64,000 nt of DNA, from positions 6,118,001 to 6,182,000 of the forward strand of contig NZ_CP023701.1 of the NCBI RefSeq assembly GCF_008704535.1, read 5' to 3'. Numbering within the stretch: the stretch's first letter is position 1; every line of letters starts with the position of its first letter. Source of the DNA: Streptomyces subrutilus (lineage in GTDB: Bacteria; Actinomycetota; Actinomycetes; Streptomycetales; Streptomycetaceae). Under the pieces are notes generated by a model. That model had not been told where the DNA came from. It made no database searches and worked only from the letters and a program-made list of their open reading frames with translations. Both the position numbers and the translations under genes were made by a program. This document shows positions 49,290-57,706 of this stretch, piece after piece.

Positions 49290-50666
49290 TCAGATGCGTT
49301 CGGGTACAGGATTGCCTGCCGCCTCCACCGCGCGCCGCACCGGCACTCGCGCGAGGAGCACGAAACCCAGTGCGAAGAAGACCACCAACGAGATGATCGC
49401 GTCCCGGTAGCTGCCCGTGACCTGGTACGTCAGCCCGAAGACCAGCGGCCCCACCCAGCTCAGGCCGCGGTCGCTCATCTCGTACGCGGAGAAGTACTCG
49501 GCCTCCTTCCCCGCCGGCACCAGGTGCGAGAACAGCGAGCGCGACAGCGCCTGGCTGCCGCCCAGCACCAGTCCGATCATCGCGGCGAGCGCGAAGAACC
49601 ACACCGGGGTGCGGGCCGGCAGGAAGTATCCGGCCCCCAGCGTCACCGCCCAGGCGGCCAGCGAGCCCAGGATCGTCCGCTTGGCGCCGTACGCGCGGGC
49701 CAGCCGGCCCATTCCCAGCGCTCCCGCCACCGCCAGCACCTGCACCAGCAGCACCGCCACGATCAGCGTGGACTGCTCCAGCTCCAGTTCCTCCGACCCG
49801 TAGACCGAGGCCTGGGAGATGACCGTCTGCACCCCGTCGTTGTAGATCAGGTACGCGAGCAGGAACGACAGCGTCAGCGGATAGCGCCGCATGTCCTTCA
49901 GGGTGGCGACGAGCTGCCTCCAGCCGCTGACCGCCGGCCCCACCCCCGCCTCCCGCACCACCGTGCGGTCCCGCAGCCGGCGCAGCGGGATCAGCGCGAA
50001 CGCTCCCCACCACACGCCCGCCGAGGCCAGGCAGATCCGGACCGCCTCGCCCTCGGAGAGGCCGAAGGAGGCGTGGCCCTGGTAGAGGACGAGGTTCAGT
50101 ACCAGGACGAACGCGCCCGAGGTGTAGCCGAAGGCCCAGCCGCGCGAGGAGACCGTGTCCCGCTCGTCGGGCGCCGCGATCTGCGGGAGGAAGGCGTTGT
50201 ACAGCACCATCGAGACCGCCAGCGCGGCGTTCGCGACGATCAGCAGCAGCCCGCCCAGCAGGTAGCGGTCGCCGTCGAGGAAGAACATCCCGGCCGTCGC
50301 CGCCGCGCCCGTGTACGCGGCCGCCGCCAGCAGCGGCTTCTTGCGTCCGCTGCGGTCCGCGACCGCACCCACCAGCGGCATGATCAGGACGGCCGCGATC
50401 ACCGAGGCCGACACCGCGTACGCGAAGAAGGACCCGGCCCGGACCGGGACGCCCAGCGGGTGCACGTACCCCTGGGCGTCGGCCGCGGCCTTGGCCACCG
50501 AGGTCAGGTACGGCCCGAGGAACACCGTCAGCACGCTCGTCGAGTAGACCGAGCAGGCGAAGTCGTAGAAGTACCAGCCGTGCTGCTCGCGCCTGCGCGC
50601 CGCGGCGGTCGCCGCGGCGCCGTCCTCCGCACCCGGTTCCGTTTCGTCCGTCGTCTGCGCGGTCAT
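49290..50666 (-). CDS. UMF1/Atg22-type MFS transporter
   Basis: A 458-residue membrane protein with 12 hydrophobic segments. The opening GWYFYDFACSVYSTSVLTVFLGPYL and the PLVGAVADRSGRKKPLL loop identify the UMF1/Atg22 branch of the major facilitator superfamily (yeast Atg22 exports amino acids from the vacuole). The YLIYNDGVQTVI stretch in TM7 is also typical. Substrate is unknown; an amino acid is the family guess. The start is ATG 50666. It is followed downstream on the same strand by rbpA after 314 bases, so they are not co-transcribed by spacing. Confidence 0.9.
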   Translation of the reverse strand: MTAQTTDETEPGAEDGAAATAAARRREQHGWYFYDFACSVYSTSVLTVFLGPYLTSVAKAAADAQGYVHPLGVPVRAGSFFAYAVSASVIAAVLIMPLVGAVADRSGRKKPLLAAAAYTGAAATAGMFFLDGDRYLLGGLLLIVANAALAVSMVLYNAFLPQIAAPDERDTVSSRGWAFGYTSGAFVLVLNLVLYQGHASFGLSEGEAVRICLASAGVWWGAFALIPLRRLRDRTVVREAGVGPAVSGWRQLVATLKDMRRYPLTLSFLLAYLIYNDGVQTVISQASVYGSEELELEQSTLIVAVLLVQVLAVAGALGMGRLARAYGAKRTILGSLAAWAVTLGAGYFLPARTPVWFFALAAMIGLVLGGSQALSRSLFSHLVPAGKEAEYFSAYEMSDRGLSWVGPLVFGLTYQVTGSYRDAIISLVVFFALGFVLLARVPVRRAVEAAGNPVPERI

Positions 50667-50732
50667 CCGGTGCCCCCTCGCTGTCCCCGTACCGCCGCGG
50701 CCGCCGCGGCCCGCGCGGCGGCCGGCGGGCGG

Positions 50733-51503
50733 TCAGGCCCAGGCCCCGCGCCGGTCCAGCACCGTGCGCAAGATGTCGATCCGGTCGGTCATGATGCCAT
50801 CGACCCCCAGGTCGAGCAGCGCCTCCATGCGTTCCGGTTCGTTCACGGTCCACACGTGCACCTGGAGGCCCCGCGCGTGCGCGGTGCGCACGAAGCGCCG
50901 GTCGACCACCCGGATGCCGGCCTGGGTCTCCGGGACCTGCGCCGCCACCGCCCCCACGCGCAGCGCCGCCGGGACGGAGTACGAGCGCAGGCGCAGGCCG
51001 AGGACCCCGCGGACGCCGTAGGAGGTGGCCAGCCGGGGCCCGGCGATCTTCGCGGCCCGGGCCACCCGGCCCTCGGAGAAGGAGCCCACGCACACCCGGT
51101 CCCAGACGCCCGTCCGGGCGATCAGGTCGACCAGCGGGTGCAGCGCCGACTCCGCTTTGACATCGACGTTCCAGCGGGCGTCGGGGAACTGCTCCAGCAG
51201 TTCCTCGAAGAGCGGGAGCGGCTCGGTGCCCGCCACCCTGGCCTCGCGCACGCGCTTCCACGGCAGCTCCGCGATCCGGCCCGTGCCGTCGGTCACCCGG
51301 TCCAGCGTGGAGTCGTGGAACGCGACGAGCTTCCCGTCGGCCGTGGCGTGCACGTCGGTCTCGAAGTACCGGTAGCCCGCGTCGGCGGCCCGGCGGAAGG
51401 CGGCCGCGGTGTTCTCCAGCCCGTCCGCGGCCCCGCCGCGGTGCGCGAAGGGGATCGGGGCGGGGTGGTCCAGATACGGGTGGCGAAGGCGTCCGTGCGT
51501 CAC
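50733..51503 (-). CDS. Glycerophosphodiester phosphodiesterase
   Basis: A 256-residue GDPD TIM-barrel protein. FAHRGGAADGLENT carries the catalytic His with the family's metal-binding ENT, followed by FETDVHATADGKLVAFHD (Glu-Asp metal ligands and the second catalytic His) and the C-terminal VHVWTVNEPERM. It hydrolyses glycerophosphodiesters to glycerol 3-phosphate and an alcohol. No signal peptide is evident in the chosen frame, so it is probably cytoplasmic. GTG 51503 is chosen at the domain boundary; the longer frame to 51644 is Ala/Pro-rich and lacks a signal. Confidence 0.92.
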   Translation of the reverse strand: MTHGRLRHPYLDHPAPIPFAHRGGAADGLENTAAAFRRAADAGYRYFETDVHATADGKLVAFHDSTLDRVTDGTGRIAELPWKRVREARVAGTEPLPLFEELLEQFPDARWNVDVKAESALHPLVDLIARTGVWDRVCVGSFSEGRVARAAKIAGPRLATSYGVRGVLGLRLRSYSVPAALRVGAVAAQVPETQAGIRVVDRRFVRTAHARGLQVHVWTVNEPERMEALLDLGVDGIMTDRIDILRTVLDRRGAWA

Positions 51504-51700
51504 GGCGGCAGTATGCCCGCTGCACGGCGCGGTCAGGGCACGCGCCGCGGGCGCGGCGGCCCGCGGCACGGGGGCCGTGGCGGCGCCCTCGTGGTGGGGG
51601 TGGCCTGCCCCGTGACACCCTGGGAGGGCGGCCGGGCGATCCAATCCCGGCCCCGGGCGGCCCCCGACGAGGCCAATGGGACGAAGGTGGACCGCACACC

Positions 51701-53203
51701 ATGGCCGAATGGACCTCGGCGGTCGGCGCCGCTCAGCTCGCCCGACTCGTCGGCTCGCAGCAGGAGCGCGGCGGCGCGGGCGGCGCCCGCAGGCATCCCG
51801 CCTACCGGACCCTCGCCGACGGGATCCGCCTGCTCGTCCTGGAGGGCCGGATCCCGGTCGCCGCCAGGCTGCCCGCCGAGCGCGAGCTGGCCGTCGCGCT
51901 CTCCCTCAGCCGCACCACCGTCGCGGCCGCCTACGAGGCGCTGCGCGGGGAGGGCTTCCTGGAGTCGCGCCGGGGCGCCGGCAGCTGGACCTCCGTGCCC
52001 GCCGGCAACCCGCTGCCCGCGCGCGGCCTGGAACCGCTGCCGCCCGAATCCCTCGGCTCGATGATCGACCTCGGCTGCGCCGCACTGCCCGCCCCCGAGC
52101 CCTGGCTCACCAAGGCGGTGCAGGGCGCCCTCGAAGAGCTCCCGCCGTACGCGCACACCCACGGCGACTACCCGGCGGGCCTGCCCGCGCTGCGCCGGAT
52201 GCTCGCCGACCGCTACACCGAGCAGGGCATCCCGACCATGCCCGAGCAGATCATGGTCACCACCGGTGCGATGGGCGCCATCGACGCCATCTGCAGCCTC
52301 TTCGCGGGACGCGGGGAGCGCATCGCCGTCGAGTCCCCTTCCTACGCCAACATCCTCCAGCTGATGCGGGCCGCCGGAGTCCGCCTCGTGCCGGTGGCGA
52401 TGGACGAGGGGCTGGCCGGCTGGGACATGGACGTGTGGCGGCAGGTGCTGCGCGACTCGGCGCCCCGCCTGGCCTACGTCGTCGCCGACTTCCACAACCC
52501 GACCGGCGCCCTGGCCTCCGACGAGCAGCGCCGCGCCATGGTGGAGGCGGCCCGGTCGGCCGGGACGGTGCTGATCGCCGACGAGACCATGGTCGAACTG
52601 CAACTGGACCCGGGTCTGGAGATGCCGCGCCCGGTCTGCTCCTTCGACCCGGCCGGCAGCACGGTCGTCACCGTCGGCTCCGCCAGCAAGGCCTTCTGGG
52701 CCGGCATGCGGATCGGCTGGGTCCGGGCCGCCCCCGACGTGATCCGCAGCCTGGTGGCCGCGCGCGCCTACGCCGATCTCGGCACGCCGGTGCTGGAGCA
52801 GCTCGCGGTGAACTGGCTGATGCGCACCGGCGGCTGGCAGGAGGCCGTCGCGCTGCGCCGCGACCAGGCCCGGGACAACCGCGACGCCCTGGTGGCGGCG
52901 GTGCGCCGGGAGCTCCCGGACTGGGAGTTCACGGTCCCCTCGGGCGGTCTGACCCTGTGGGCCCGGGCGGGCGGCCTCTCCGGCTCCCGGCTCGCGGAGG
53001 TGGGGGAGCGGGTCGGCGTACGGGTCCCCTCGGGCCCCCGGTTCGGCGTCGACGGGGCCTTCGAGGGCTACGTCCGGCTGCCGTTCACCGTGGGCGGGCC
53101 GGTGGCCGAGGAGGCCGCGGCCCGGCTCGCGGCGGCGGCCCGCCTGGTCGGCACGGGCGCGGGCGGCAGCGGCGCGGAGCCGCCCCGGACGTTCGTGGCG
53201 TGA
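51701..53203 (+). CDS. MocR-family regulator (GntR helix plus aminotransferase domain)
   Basis: A 500-residue MocR protein. A GntR winged helix (about 33-98, LPAERELAVALSLSRTTVAAAYEALRGEGFLESRRGAGSW shown in part by SLSRTTVAAAYEAL) is followed by a fold-type I aminotransferase domain with Lys330 (VGSASKAFWAGMRIGW) to hold PLP and the RIGW phosphate-site block. MocR proteins use PLP to sense an amino acid or vitamin B6 pathway status. The likely target is itself or the divergent glycerophosphodiesterase, since no PdxST or YczE gene is nearby. ATG 51701 has GGACGAAGG in the distance only. Confidence 0.88.
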   Translation: MAEWTSAVGAAQLARLVGSQQERGGAGGARRHPAYRTLADGIRLLVLEGRIPVAARLPAERELAVALSLSRTTVAAAYEALRGEGFLESRRGAGSWTSVPAGNPLPARGLEPLPPESLGSMIDLGCAALPAPEPWLTKAVQGALEELPPYAHTHGDYPAGLPALRRMLADRYTEQGIPTMPEQIMVTTGAMGAIDAICSLFAGRGERIAVESPSYANILQLMRAAGVRLVPVAMDEGLAGWDMDVWRQVLRDSAPRLAYVVADFHNPTGALASDEQRRAMVEAARSAGTVLIADETMVELQLDPGLEMPRPVCSFDPAGSTVVTVGSASKAFWAGMRIGWVRAAPDVIRSLVAARAYADLGTPVLEQLAVNWLMRTGGWQEAVALRRDQARDNRDALVAAVRRELPDWEFTVPSGGLTLWARAGGLSGSRLAEVGERVGVRVPSGPRFGVDGAFEGYVRLPFTVGGPVAEEAAARLAAAARLVGTGAGGSGAEPPRTFVA

Positions 53204-53239
53204 CCCCGGGGCGCGTGCGGGCCCCGGGTGCGGGCGCGC

Positions 53240-54898
53240 TCAGGTGGCCTCGGCCGGTACCTCCGGGATCTCGGAGGTACCGGCGGCCGGGCCCTGCGCC
53301 TGGGCCGGGGGCTGCGTCTGGAGCGGCTTGGCCAGGGTGAGGCGGTCCCGGCCGGCGTCCCGCGCGCCGGCCTGGGCGCCGGGGGCGGGGCCCCGCTCGG
53401 GCAGCAGGTCCAGGACGGCCTGGCGGTGCGCCGGGTGGGTGGCGTCGTCGTAGGGGTCCGGGGTGGCGGGCACCTGGAGCCGGTGCACCGGGCCCGCGCC
53501 CAACCGGGCGTACCCGCGCCCGGGCGGCACCTGGCCCGTCGGGGTGGTGTGCGGGGGCAGCCCGAGCACCTCGCCGATCTGCGGGATCGAAGCGGGCCCG
53601 AGGACGACCCGGGCCCGGGTGTGCTGCCAGACGGCGTCATGGAGCAGTTCGAGGTGGTCGAACTGCTCCGCCACGACCACCGTGACGTGGGCGGCGCGGC
53701 CGTGCCGCAGCGGCACCTGGAGCTGGGCCAGCGGGTCGGGTCGTCCGTCGGCCGCGGCCAGGTGCGCCAGTACGCTCGGCCGGTCCAGCAGGAGCCAGAG
53801 CGGGCGGCGGGTGTCGTCGGGCGCGGGGCGGCCGGCCTCGCGGGCCCGGTGCGTGGCGATCAGCCGGCGCTCGGTCTCCTGGGCGGCCCATTCCAGGGTG
53901 GCCAGCGCTCCGGTGGGCCCTGACTCCACGGCGAGCACGCCGCGGCGGCCCGACAGGCAGGAGTACTCGCCGCTGCCGCCACCCTCGACGACCAGGACGT
54001 CGCCCCCGTGCCGCAGGGCCTGCAGGGCGACGGAGCGCAGCAGGCTGGAGGTGCCCGCGCCGGGCTGCCCCACGGCCAGCAGGTGGGGTTCGGTGGAGCG
54101 GGGCCCGGTGCGCCAGACGACGGGCGGCACGTCGCACGGCTCGTCGCCCCCCGCGAGCACGGGCAGGGTGCGCCGCACGCTGCCGGCGTCGGTGAAGCCG
54201 AGCACGGTCTCGCCGGGGGAGGTGACGAAGGGCTGGGCGGCGATGGTCGTGGGCAGCGGGGCCAGCACGCTCAGGTCGAGGTGGTTGGCCTCCTCGTCCC
54301 AGACGAAGAGGTACTCCCGGCCGCGCCCCGACTTGGCGTGCAGCAGCGCCTCGATGCGGGCCCGCGCGTCGGCCTCGCCGTCGGTGAAGTAGGCCGGGTA
54401 GCGGATGCGCAGCCGGGTGACGCGGCCCGCGTCGTCGAACGCGTAGTCGCCGAAGGCCTTGTCCCACGCGCCGCCGTGGGCGAAGAGCGGCGCCGGGTCC
54501 TCCGCGATGGAGAAGTAGGGCACGAGGGCCTCGTAGAGGGAGCCGAGGCGTTCGGCCTCGGCCTCGCCGGGCCCGGTCTTCACCGGGGTGCGGTCGCGTC
54601 CGTGCCAGGCGGCCGCCGCCATGACGGTGACCAGGGCGCAGAGCGGGCCGTAGGGGACGAGCGCCACCACCAGGACGCAGGCGGCGCCGAGGAACAGCGC
54701 GGGGCCCCGCTTGTCCTTGGGGGTGTCGGACCACTTGCGGCGTCCGGTGGACGCCAGCACGCGCAGGCCGCGTCCGATGGTGAGCAGCGGATGGAGGACG
54801 TCCGTGGCACTGTCGGCGGCCGTGCGAGCGAGGTCGCGGCCCCGGGCCAGCGACGTGGTGCCGCTGCTGAGGATGCGGGGAAGTGGGCGCCGGGCCAC
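53240..54898 (-). CDS. FtsK/Tra-like membrane protein with a degenerate Walker A
   Basis: A 552-residue protein. Two hydrophobic segments (about 68-100) follow a basic N-terminus, then a soluble ATPase-like region. The P-loop position reads GQPGAGTSS (277-285), where canonical GxxxxGK[ST] would need Lys at 283 but has Thr. The Walker B-like strand RPLWLLLDRP has Asp followed by Arg instead of Glu. The tail is Pro/Ala/Gln-rich. It looks like an FtsK-HerA or TraB-derived protein that has lost ATP hydrolysis. AGGAGACGC precedes GTG 54898. The small membrane gene lies 74 bases upstream in the same direction. Confidence 0.7.
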   Translation of the reverse strand: MARRPLPRILSSGTTSLARGRDLARTAADSATDVLHPLLTIGRGLRVLASTGRRKWSDTPKDKRGPALFLGAACVLVVALVPYGPLCALVTVMAAAAWHGRDRTPVKTGPGEAEAERLGSLYEALVPYFSIAEDPAPLFAHGGAWDKAFGDYAFDDAGRVTRLRIRYPAYFTDGEADARARIEALLHAKSGRGREYLFVWDEEANHLDLSVLAPLPTTIAAQPFVTSPGETVLGFTDAGSVRRTLPVLAGGDEPCDVPPVVWRTGPRSTEPHLLAVGQPGAGTSSLLRSVALQALRHGGDVLVVEGGGSGEYSCLSGRRGVLAVESGPTGALATLEWAAQETERRLIATHRAREAGRPAPDDTRRPLWLLLDRPSVLAHLAAADGRPDPLAQLQVPLRHGRAAHVTVVVAEQFDHLELLHDAVWQHTRARVVLGPASIPQIGEVLGLPPHTTPTGQVPPGRGYARLGAGPVHRLQVPATPDPYDDATHPAHRQAVLDLLPERGPAPGAQAGARDAGRDRLTLAKPLQTQPPAQAQGPAAGTSEIPEVPAEAT

Positions 54899-54972
54899 GG
54901 GCGTCTCCTGGAGTTGTCGGTGTGACGGGTGATTCGGGTGTGGCTGGGTGTCGTCGTGCCCGGGGCGGCCCC

Positions 54973-55167
54973 CTAGAGCTTGATCCCGCCGAGCAGGCTG
55001 GCGAGGCTCGCGGTGCTCGCCGTGATGCTCGGGGCGATGGCGGAGCCGGCCAGGAAGAAGCCGAAGAGCGAGCAGACGAACGCGTGCGACAGCTTCATCC
55101 CGTCCTTCTTGAAGAACAGGAAGCAGATGATGCCGAGGAGGACGACGCCTGAGATGGACAGGACCAT
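54973..55167 (-). CDS. Small two-helix membrane protein
   Basis: A 64-residue protein with two hydrophobic helices (about 3-19, LSISGVVLLGIICFLFF, and 29-48, FVCSLFGFFLAGSAIAPSI) joined by a KKDGMKLSH loop, with a short outer tail. AGGAGATCCCCCC precedes ATG 55167. It lies 74 bases before the degenerate FtsK-like gene on the same strand, so the two form a probable unit. Small two-TM partners accompany Tra/Spd-like proteins of Streptomyces plasmids; the parallel is suggestive only. Confidence 0.75.
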   Translation of the reverse strand: MVLSISGVVLLGIICFLFFKKDGMKLSHAFVCSLFGFFLAGSAIAPSITASTASLASLLGGIKL

Positions 55168-55485
55168 GGGGGGATCTCCTGGTGGGTGGGGACAGTCACC
55201 ATCAGTTCTTCCAGGCTCACAGCAAGTATCAATGCGACAAAAGGTTCATATGGGTGAATGGAGCTTTTTTTCACTTGACCGGCCCACCCCGGCTGGCGCG
55301 TCCGCCGTTCAGGGGGACAGGGGTGATCTTCGCCTCGGCCCGGGCCCGTCATGCGCAGGTCCGGGCGCTACCCTGACGATTCACCCGTACGGACGGCGCC
55401 GCCGTACCTCCCCCTGCCCGCGAGGCGCCGGGGGCACGGGCCCCGGCGGACACGCGCCGGCCGAGAGCGGAAGGCGGTACGCACG
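55168..55485. other. Divergent intergenic region with an AT-rich patch
   Basis: This 318-base gap separates the small membrane gene from the ankyrin gene. It contains an AT-rich stretch at about 55220-55275, including a T8 run at 55264-55271, unusual in this window and likely to hold the promoter of the small membrane gene. I see no gene or clear operator. Confidence 0.5.
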
Positions 55486-55908
55486 ATGAGCGAGCACACC
55501 GAGAGCGGTTCCGGTTCCCCGGACGTCCCCGACGAGGACGTCATCGAACTGGCCACCAAGATCTTCGACCTCGCCCGCCAGGGCGAGGCCGAGACCCTCG
55601 CCGCGTACCTCGACGCCGGAGTCCCGGCGAACCTCACCAACGACCGCGGCGACACCCTCGTCATGCTCGCCGCCTACCACGGCCACGCGGAGGCCGTCAC
55701 CGCACTCCTGGCGCGCGGAGCCGAGGCGGACCGCGCCAACGACCGGGGCCAGACCCCGCTCGCCGGAGCCGTCTTCAAGGGCGAGGAGGCCGTCATCCGC
55801 GCGCTGCTCGCCGGCGGCGCCGACCCGAACGCCGGAACCCCCTCCGCGGTGGACACGGCGCGCATGTTCGCCAAGGCCGACCTGCTGGAACTCTTCGGAG
55901 TCAAGTAG
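55486..55908 (+). CDS. Ankyrin-repeat protein
   Basis: A 140-residue soluble protein with an acidic N-terminal helix region (PDEDVIELATKIFDLARQGE) and about three ankyrin repeats (NLTNDRGDTLVMLAAYHGHAEAVTALLARGA, ANDRGQTPLAGAVFKGEEAVIRALLAGGA, and a short final one; TPLAGAVFKG is the clearest core). Such proteins act as protein-binding scaffolds; the partner is unknown. ATG 55486 has GGAAGGCGG upstream. The frame runs 45 codons further upstream without a start signal. Confidence 0.85.
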   Translation: MSEHTESGSGSPDVPDEDVIELATKIFDLARQGEAETLAAYLDAGVPANLTNDRGDTLVMLAAYHGHAEAVTALLARGAEADRANDRGQTPLAGAVFKGEEAVIRALLAGGADPNAGTPSAVDTARMFAKADLLELFGVK

Positions 55909-56051
55909 TCCGCTTTTTGCCGTGCCCTGATCCGGCCTGACCGGTTCTCGACCTCACAGGTTGATCACGGCGGCCGTAAATGTGGTCGCGGCGCACAAAC
56001 CGGCTGGGTCATCATGGCGTCGGATTCGATTCGCGAACACGGGGGACGGGC

Positions 56052-56123
56052 ATGAGCGGGCAGGACACGAGAGGTGTCCGGCCCGACCGGCCACCCCTGG
56101 TCACGAAGCACCGACGAGAGTGA
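56052..56123 (+). CDS. Candidate small ORF 1 (23 residues)
   Basis: ATG 56052 follows GGGGGACGGGC at ideal spacing and gives a 23-residue peptide (MSGQDTRGVRPDRPPLVTKH and three more residues, basic at the end). Its stop lies 7 bases before the next small ORF. It is short enough to be chance; the good ribosome site is the only evidence. The upstream part of the 331-base gap, 55909-56051, shows no other feature. Confidence 0.3.
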   Translation: MSGQDTRGVRPDRPPLVTKHRRE

Positions 56124-56130
56124 GAAGGCA

Positions 56131-56193
56131 ATGGTCTACATCGAGCGGAACCTGACGGCGGACGTCCTCACATGCTGTTACGCGGCCCTGTGA
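56131..56193 (+). CDS. Candidate small ORF 2 (20 residues, Cys-Cys)
   Basis: ATG 56131 follows GAGAAGGCA and gives a 20-residue peptide, MVYIERNLTADVLTCCYAAL. It ends 46 bases before the HEAT-repeat gene. A leader peptide or a small regulatory protein is possible. The adjacent Cys codons recall the leader at 4840, but no family match can be claimed. Confidence 0.35.
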   Translation: MVYIERNLTADVLTCCYAAL

Positions 56194-56239
56194 ATCCCGA
56201 TTCCCGGTTGCGTCCCCAGCTTGATTTGAGGCCATTCCC

Positions 56240-57637
56240 ATGTTCGAACCAGTCATAGCGCCAAGCGGCACCCTGCTCGGGCTCCTCCAGCGGGGCCGCG
56301 GCGACGGCACGCTGCACGCGCTCGCGGCGCCCAGGGCAGAAGCCCTGGACGCCCTCAACGAGTGCGTGCTCCGCGACCCGCGCCAGGACTGGCAGGTCGA
56401 GAACCGCTCCTTGTACTACGCGCGGCTGTACCTGGACCTCGACGGCCCCCTCGGCGCGATCGAAGCCCACCTCTCCGGCGCGGACGACCTCCTCGACGAG
56501 GACGACCACCGCACGGGCCTCGCCCTGTCCGTCCTGGGCCACCTGGCCTCGTACGGACGCGACGACGCCCTCATGCTGCTGCGCCGCTACGCCGCCCGCG
56601 GAGCCAACTGGGCCTGGGCCCTCGACGAGCTCGCCCTGCGCGACGACGACGAGGGACTGCGCGGCCTCGCCGCGCCCGTCCTCGCCCGGTTCCCCGACAC
56701 CCCGGAGGGCGGGGCGCGGCTGGCCGCCGCCGTCCGCGACGCCTACGAGCCCCGCCCCTGGTCCCTGTGGGAGGAGAGCCCGCGCTACGGAGAGCGGCTG
56801 CGCGCCGCCCGGCAGCAGGGCTCCTTCGACCGATGGCAGCGCCAGCTCACCCCGAACGGGCCCCGGCCCGGCTGGGGCGTCCGGGCCGTCTTCGACTGGG
56901 CCGCCGACGGGCTGCGCCGCGGCACCCCGCTGCACGTGCCCGCCGCCCGCTGCCTCGCCGCGGTGGCCGCCCCCGAAGACCGCGCCGACATCCTCGCGGC
57001 CGCCGCCGGAGCCCTCGGCGAGGCCGCCCGGGCCACCGCCCTGCACCACCTGGTCCTCGCCGAACCGGACAACCCGGCCGTCCTGGACCTCATCGAGGCC
57101 GCCGCCGACGAACCCGCCGTCGCCGCCTACGAGCGCATGTGCGGCCCCGCGGCCGTCGAGCGGGCCCGGCGCTGGATCCACCGGCCCGACGCCCTCGGCG
57201 CCGCCGCCGCCGCCACCCTCGCCACCCGGGGCGGGACCGAGGACACCGCCCTGGTCCTGGGCGCGCTGCGCTCGACCGTCCGCGGCGCCGGCCCCGACAC
57301 CCGGCGGCTCTTCGCCCTCGTGGACGGGGCGGGCCGCCTTGCCATCGGCTGCGCGGCCCCCGTGCTGCGCCACGTCTACCGCGAGACCTCCTCCTCCCAC
57401 CTGCGCGGCCGGGTGGCCCGCGCCCTGGCCAGCACGGACCCCTCCTTCGCGGCCGGGTTCGCGGTCGAGTGCCTCTGGGACTGCGAGGAGACCACCCGGG
57501 AGGTGGCCGCCCACCACGCCGAGACGGCAGACGCCCGCGTCGCCCCCCGCCTGCGCCGCCTCGCGGCGGACCCGGCGGAGGAAGAGGACGTCCAATCGGC
57601 GGTCCGCAGCCGGATCACCCCGGAATCGGCCGTGTAA
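56240..57637 (+). CDS. HEAT-repeat-like protein
   Basis: A 465-residue all-helical soluble protein. Repeating helical pairs of about 30-40 residues can be traced from residue 60 onward (for example GLALSVLGHLASYGRDDALMLLRRYAARG, seen in part by LSVLGHLASYG, and GRVARALASTDPSFAAGF). It resembles HEAT-repeat proteins of Streptomyces of unknown role, probably a scaffold. GAGG precedes ATG 56240. Two tiny ORFs lie upstream. A hairpin at 57652 follows. Confidence 0.78.
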   Translation: MFEPVIAPSGTLLGLLQRGRGDGTLHALAAPRAEALDALNECVLRDPRQDWQVENRSLYYARLYLDLDGPLGAIEAHLSGADDLLDEDDHRTGLALSVLGHLASYGRDDALMLLRRYAARGANWAWALDELALRDDDEGLRGLAAPVLARFPDTPEGGARLAAAVRDAYEPRPWSLWEESPRYGERLRAARQQGSFDRWQRQLTPNGPRPGWGVRAVFDWAADGLRRGTPLHVPAARCLAAVAAPEDRADILAAAAGALGEAARATALHHLVLAEPDNPAVLDLIEAAADEPAVAAYERMCGPAAVERARRWIHRPDALGAAAAATLATRGGTEDTALVLGALRSTVRGAGPDTRRLFALVDGAGRLAIGCAAPVLRHVYRETSSSHLRGRVARALASTDPSFAAGFAVECLWDCEETTREVAAHHAETADARVAPRLRRLAADPAEEEDVQSAVRSRITPESAV

Positions 57638-57651
57638 GCGGCCTCCACCAC

Positions 57652-57671
57652 GGAGGCGGGGCCCCGCCTCC
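57652..57671. terminator. Palindromic hairpin between convergent genes
   Basis: GGAGGCGGGG and CCCCGCCTCC are exact inverted arms with no spacer. An alternative hairpin GCCTCC/GGAGGC at 57641-57657 shares the left arm. It lies between the HEAT gene and pxpC. Confidence 0.5.
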
Positions 57672-57706
57672 CCGGGCCGTTCCGGCCGGGCGGGCAGGGC
57701 GCCGCG

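Noticed and set aside
49225..51702. 825-codon minus-strand frame
   Set aside because: It overlaps the UMF1 transporter and glycerophosphodiesterase out of frame; low-complexity Gly/Arg-rich.
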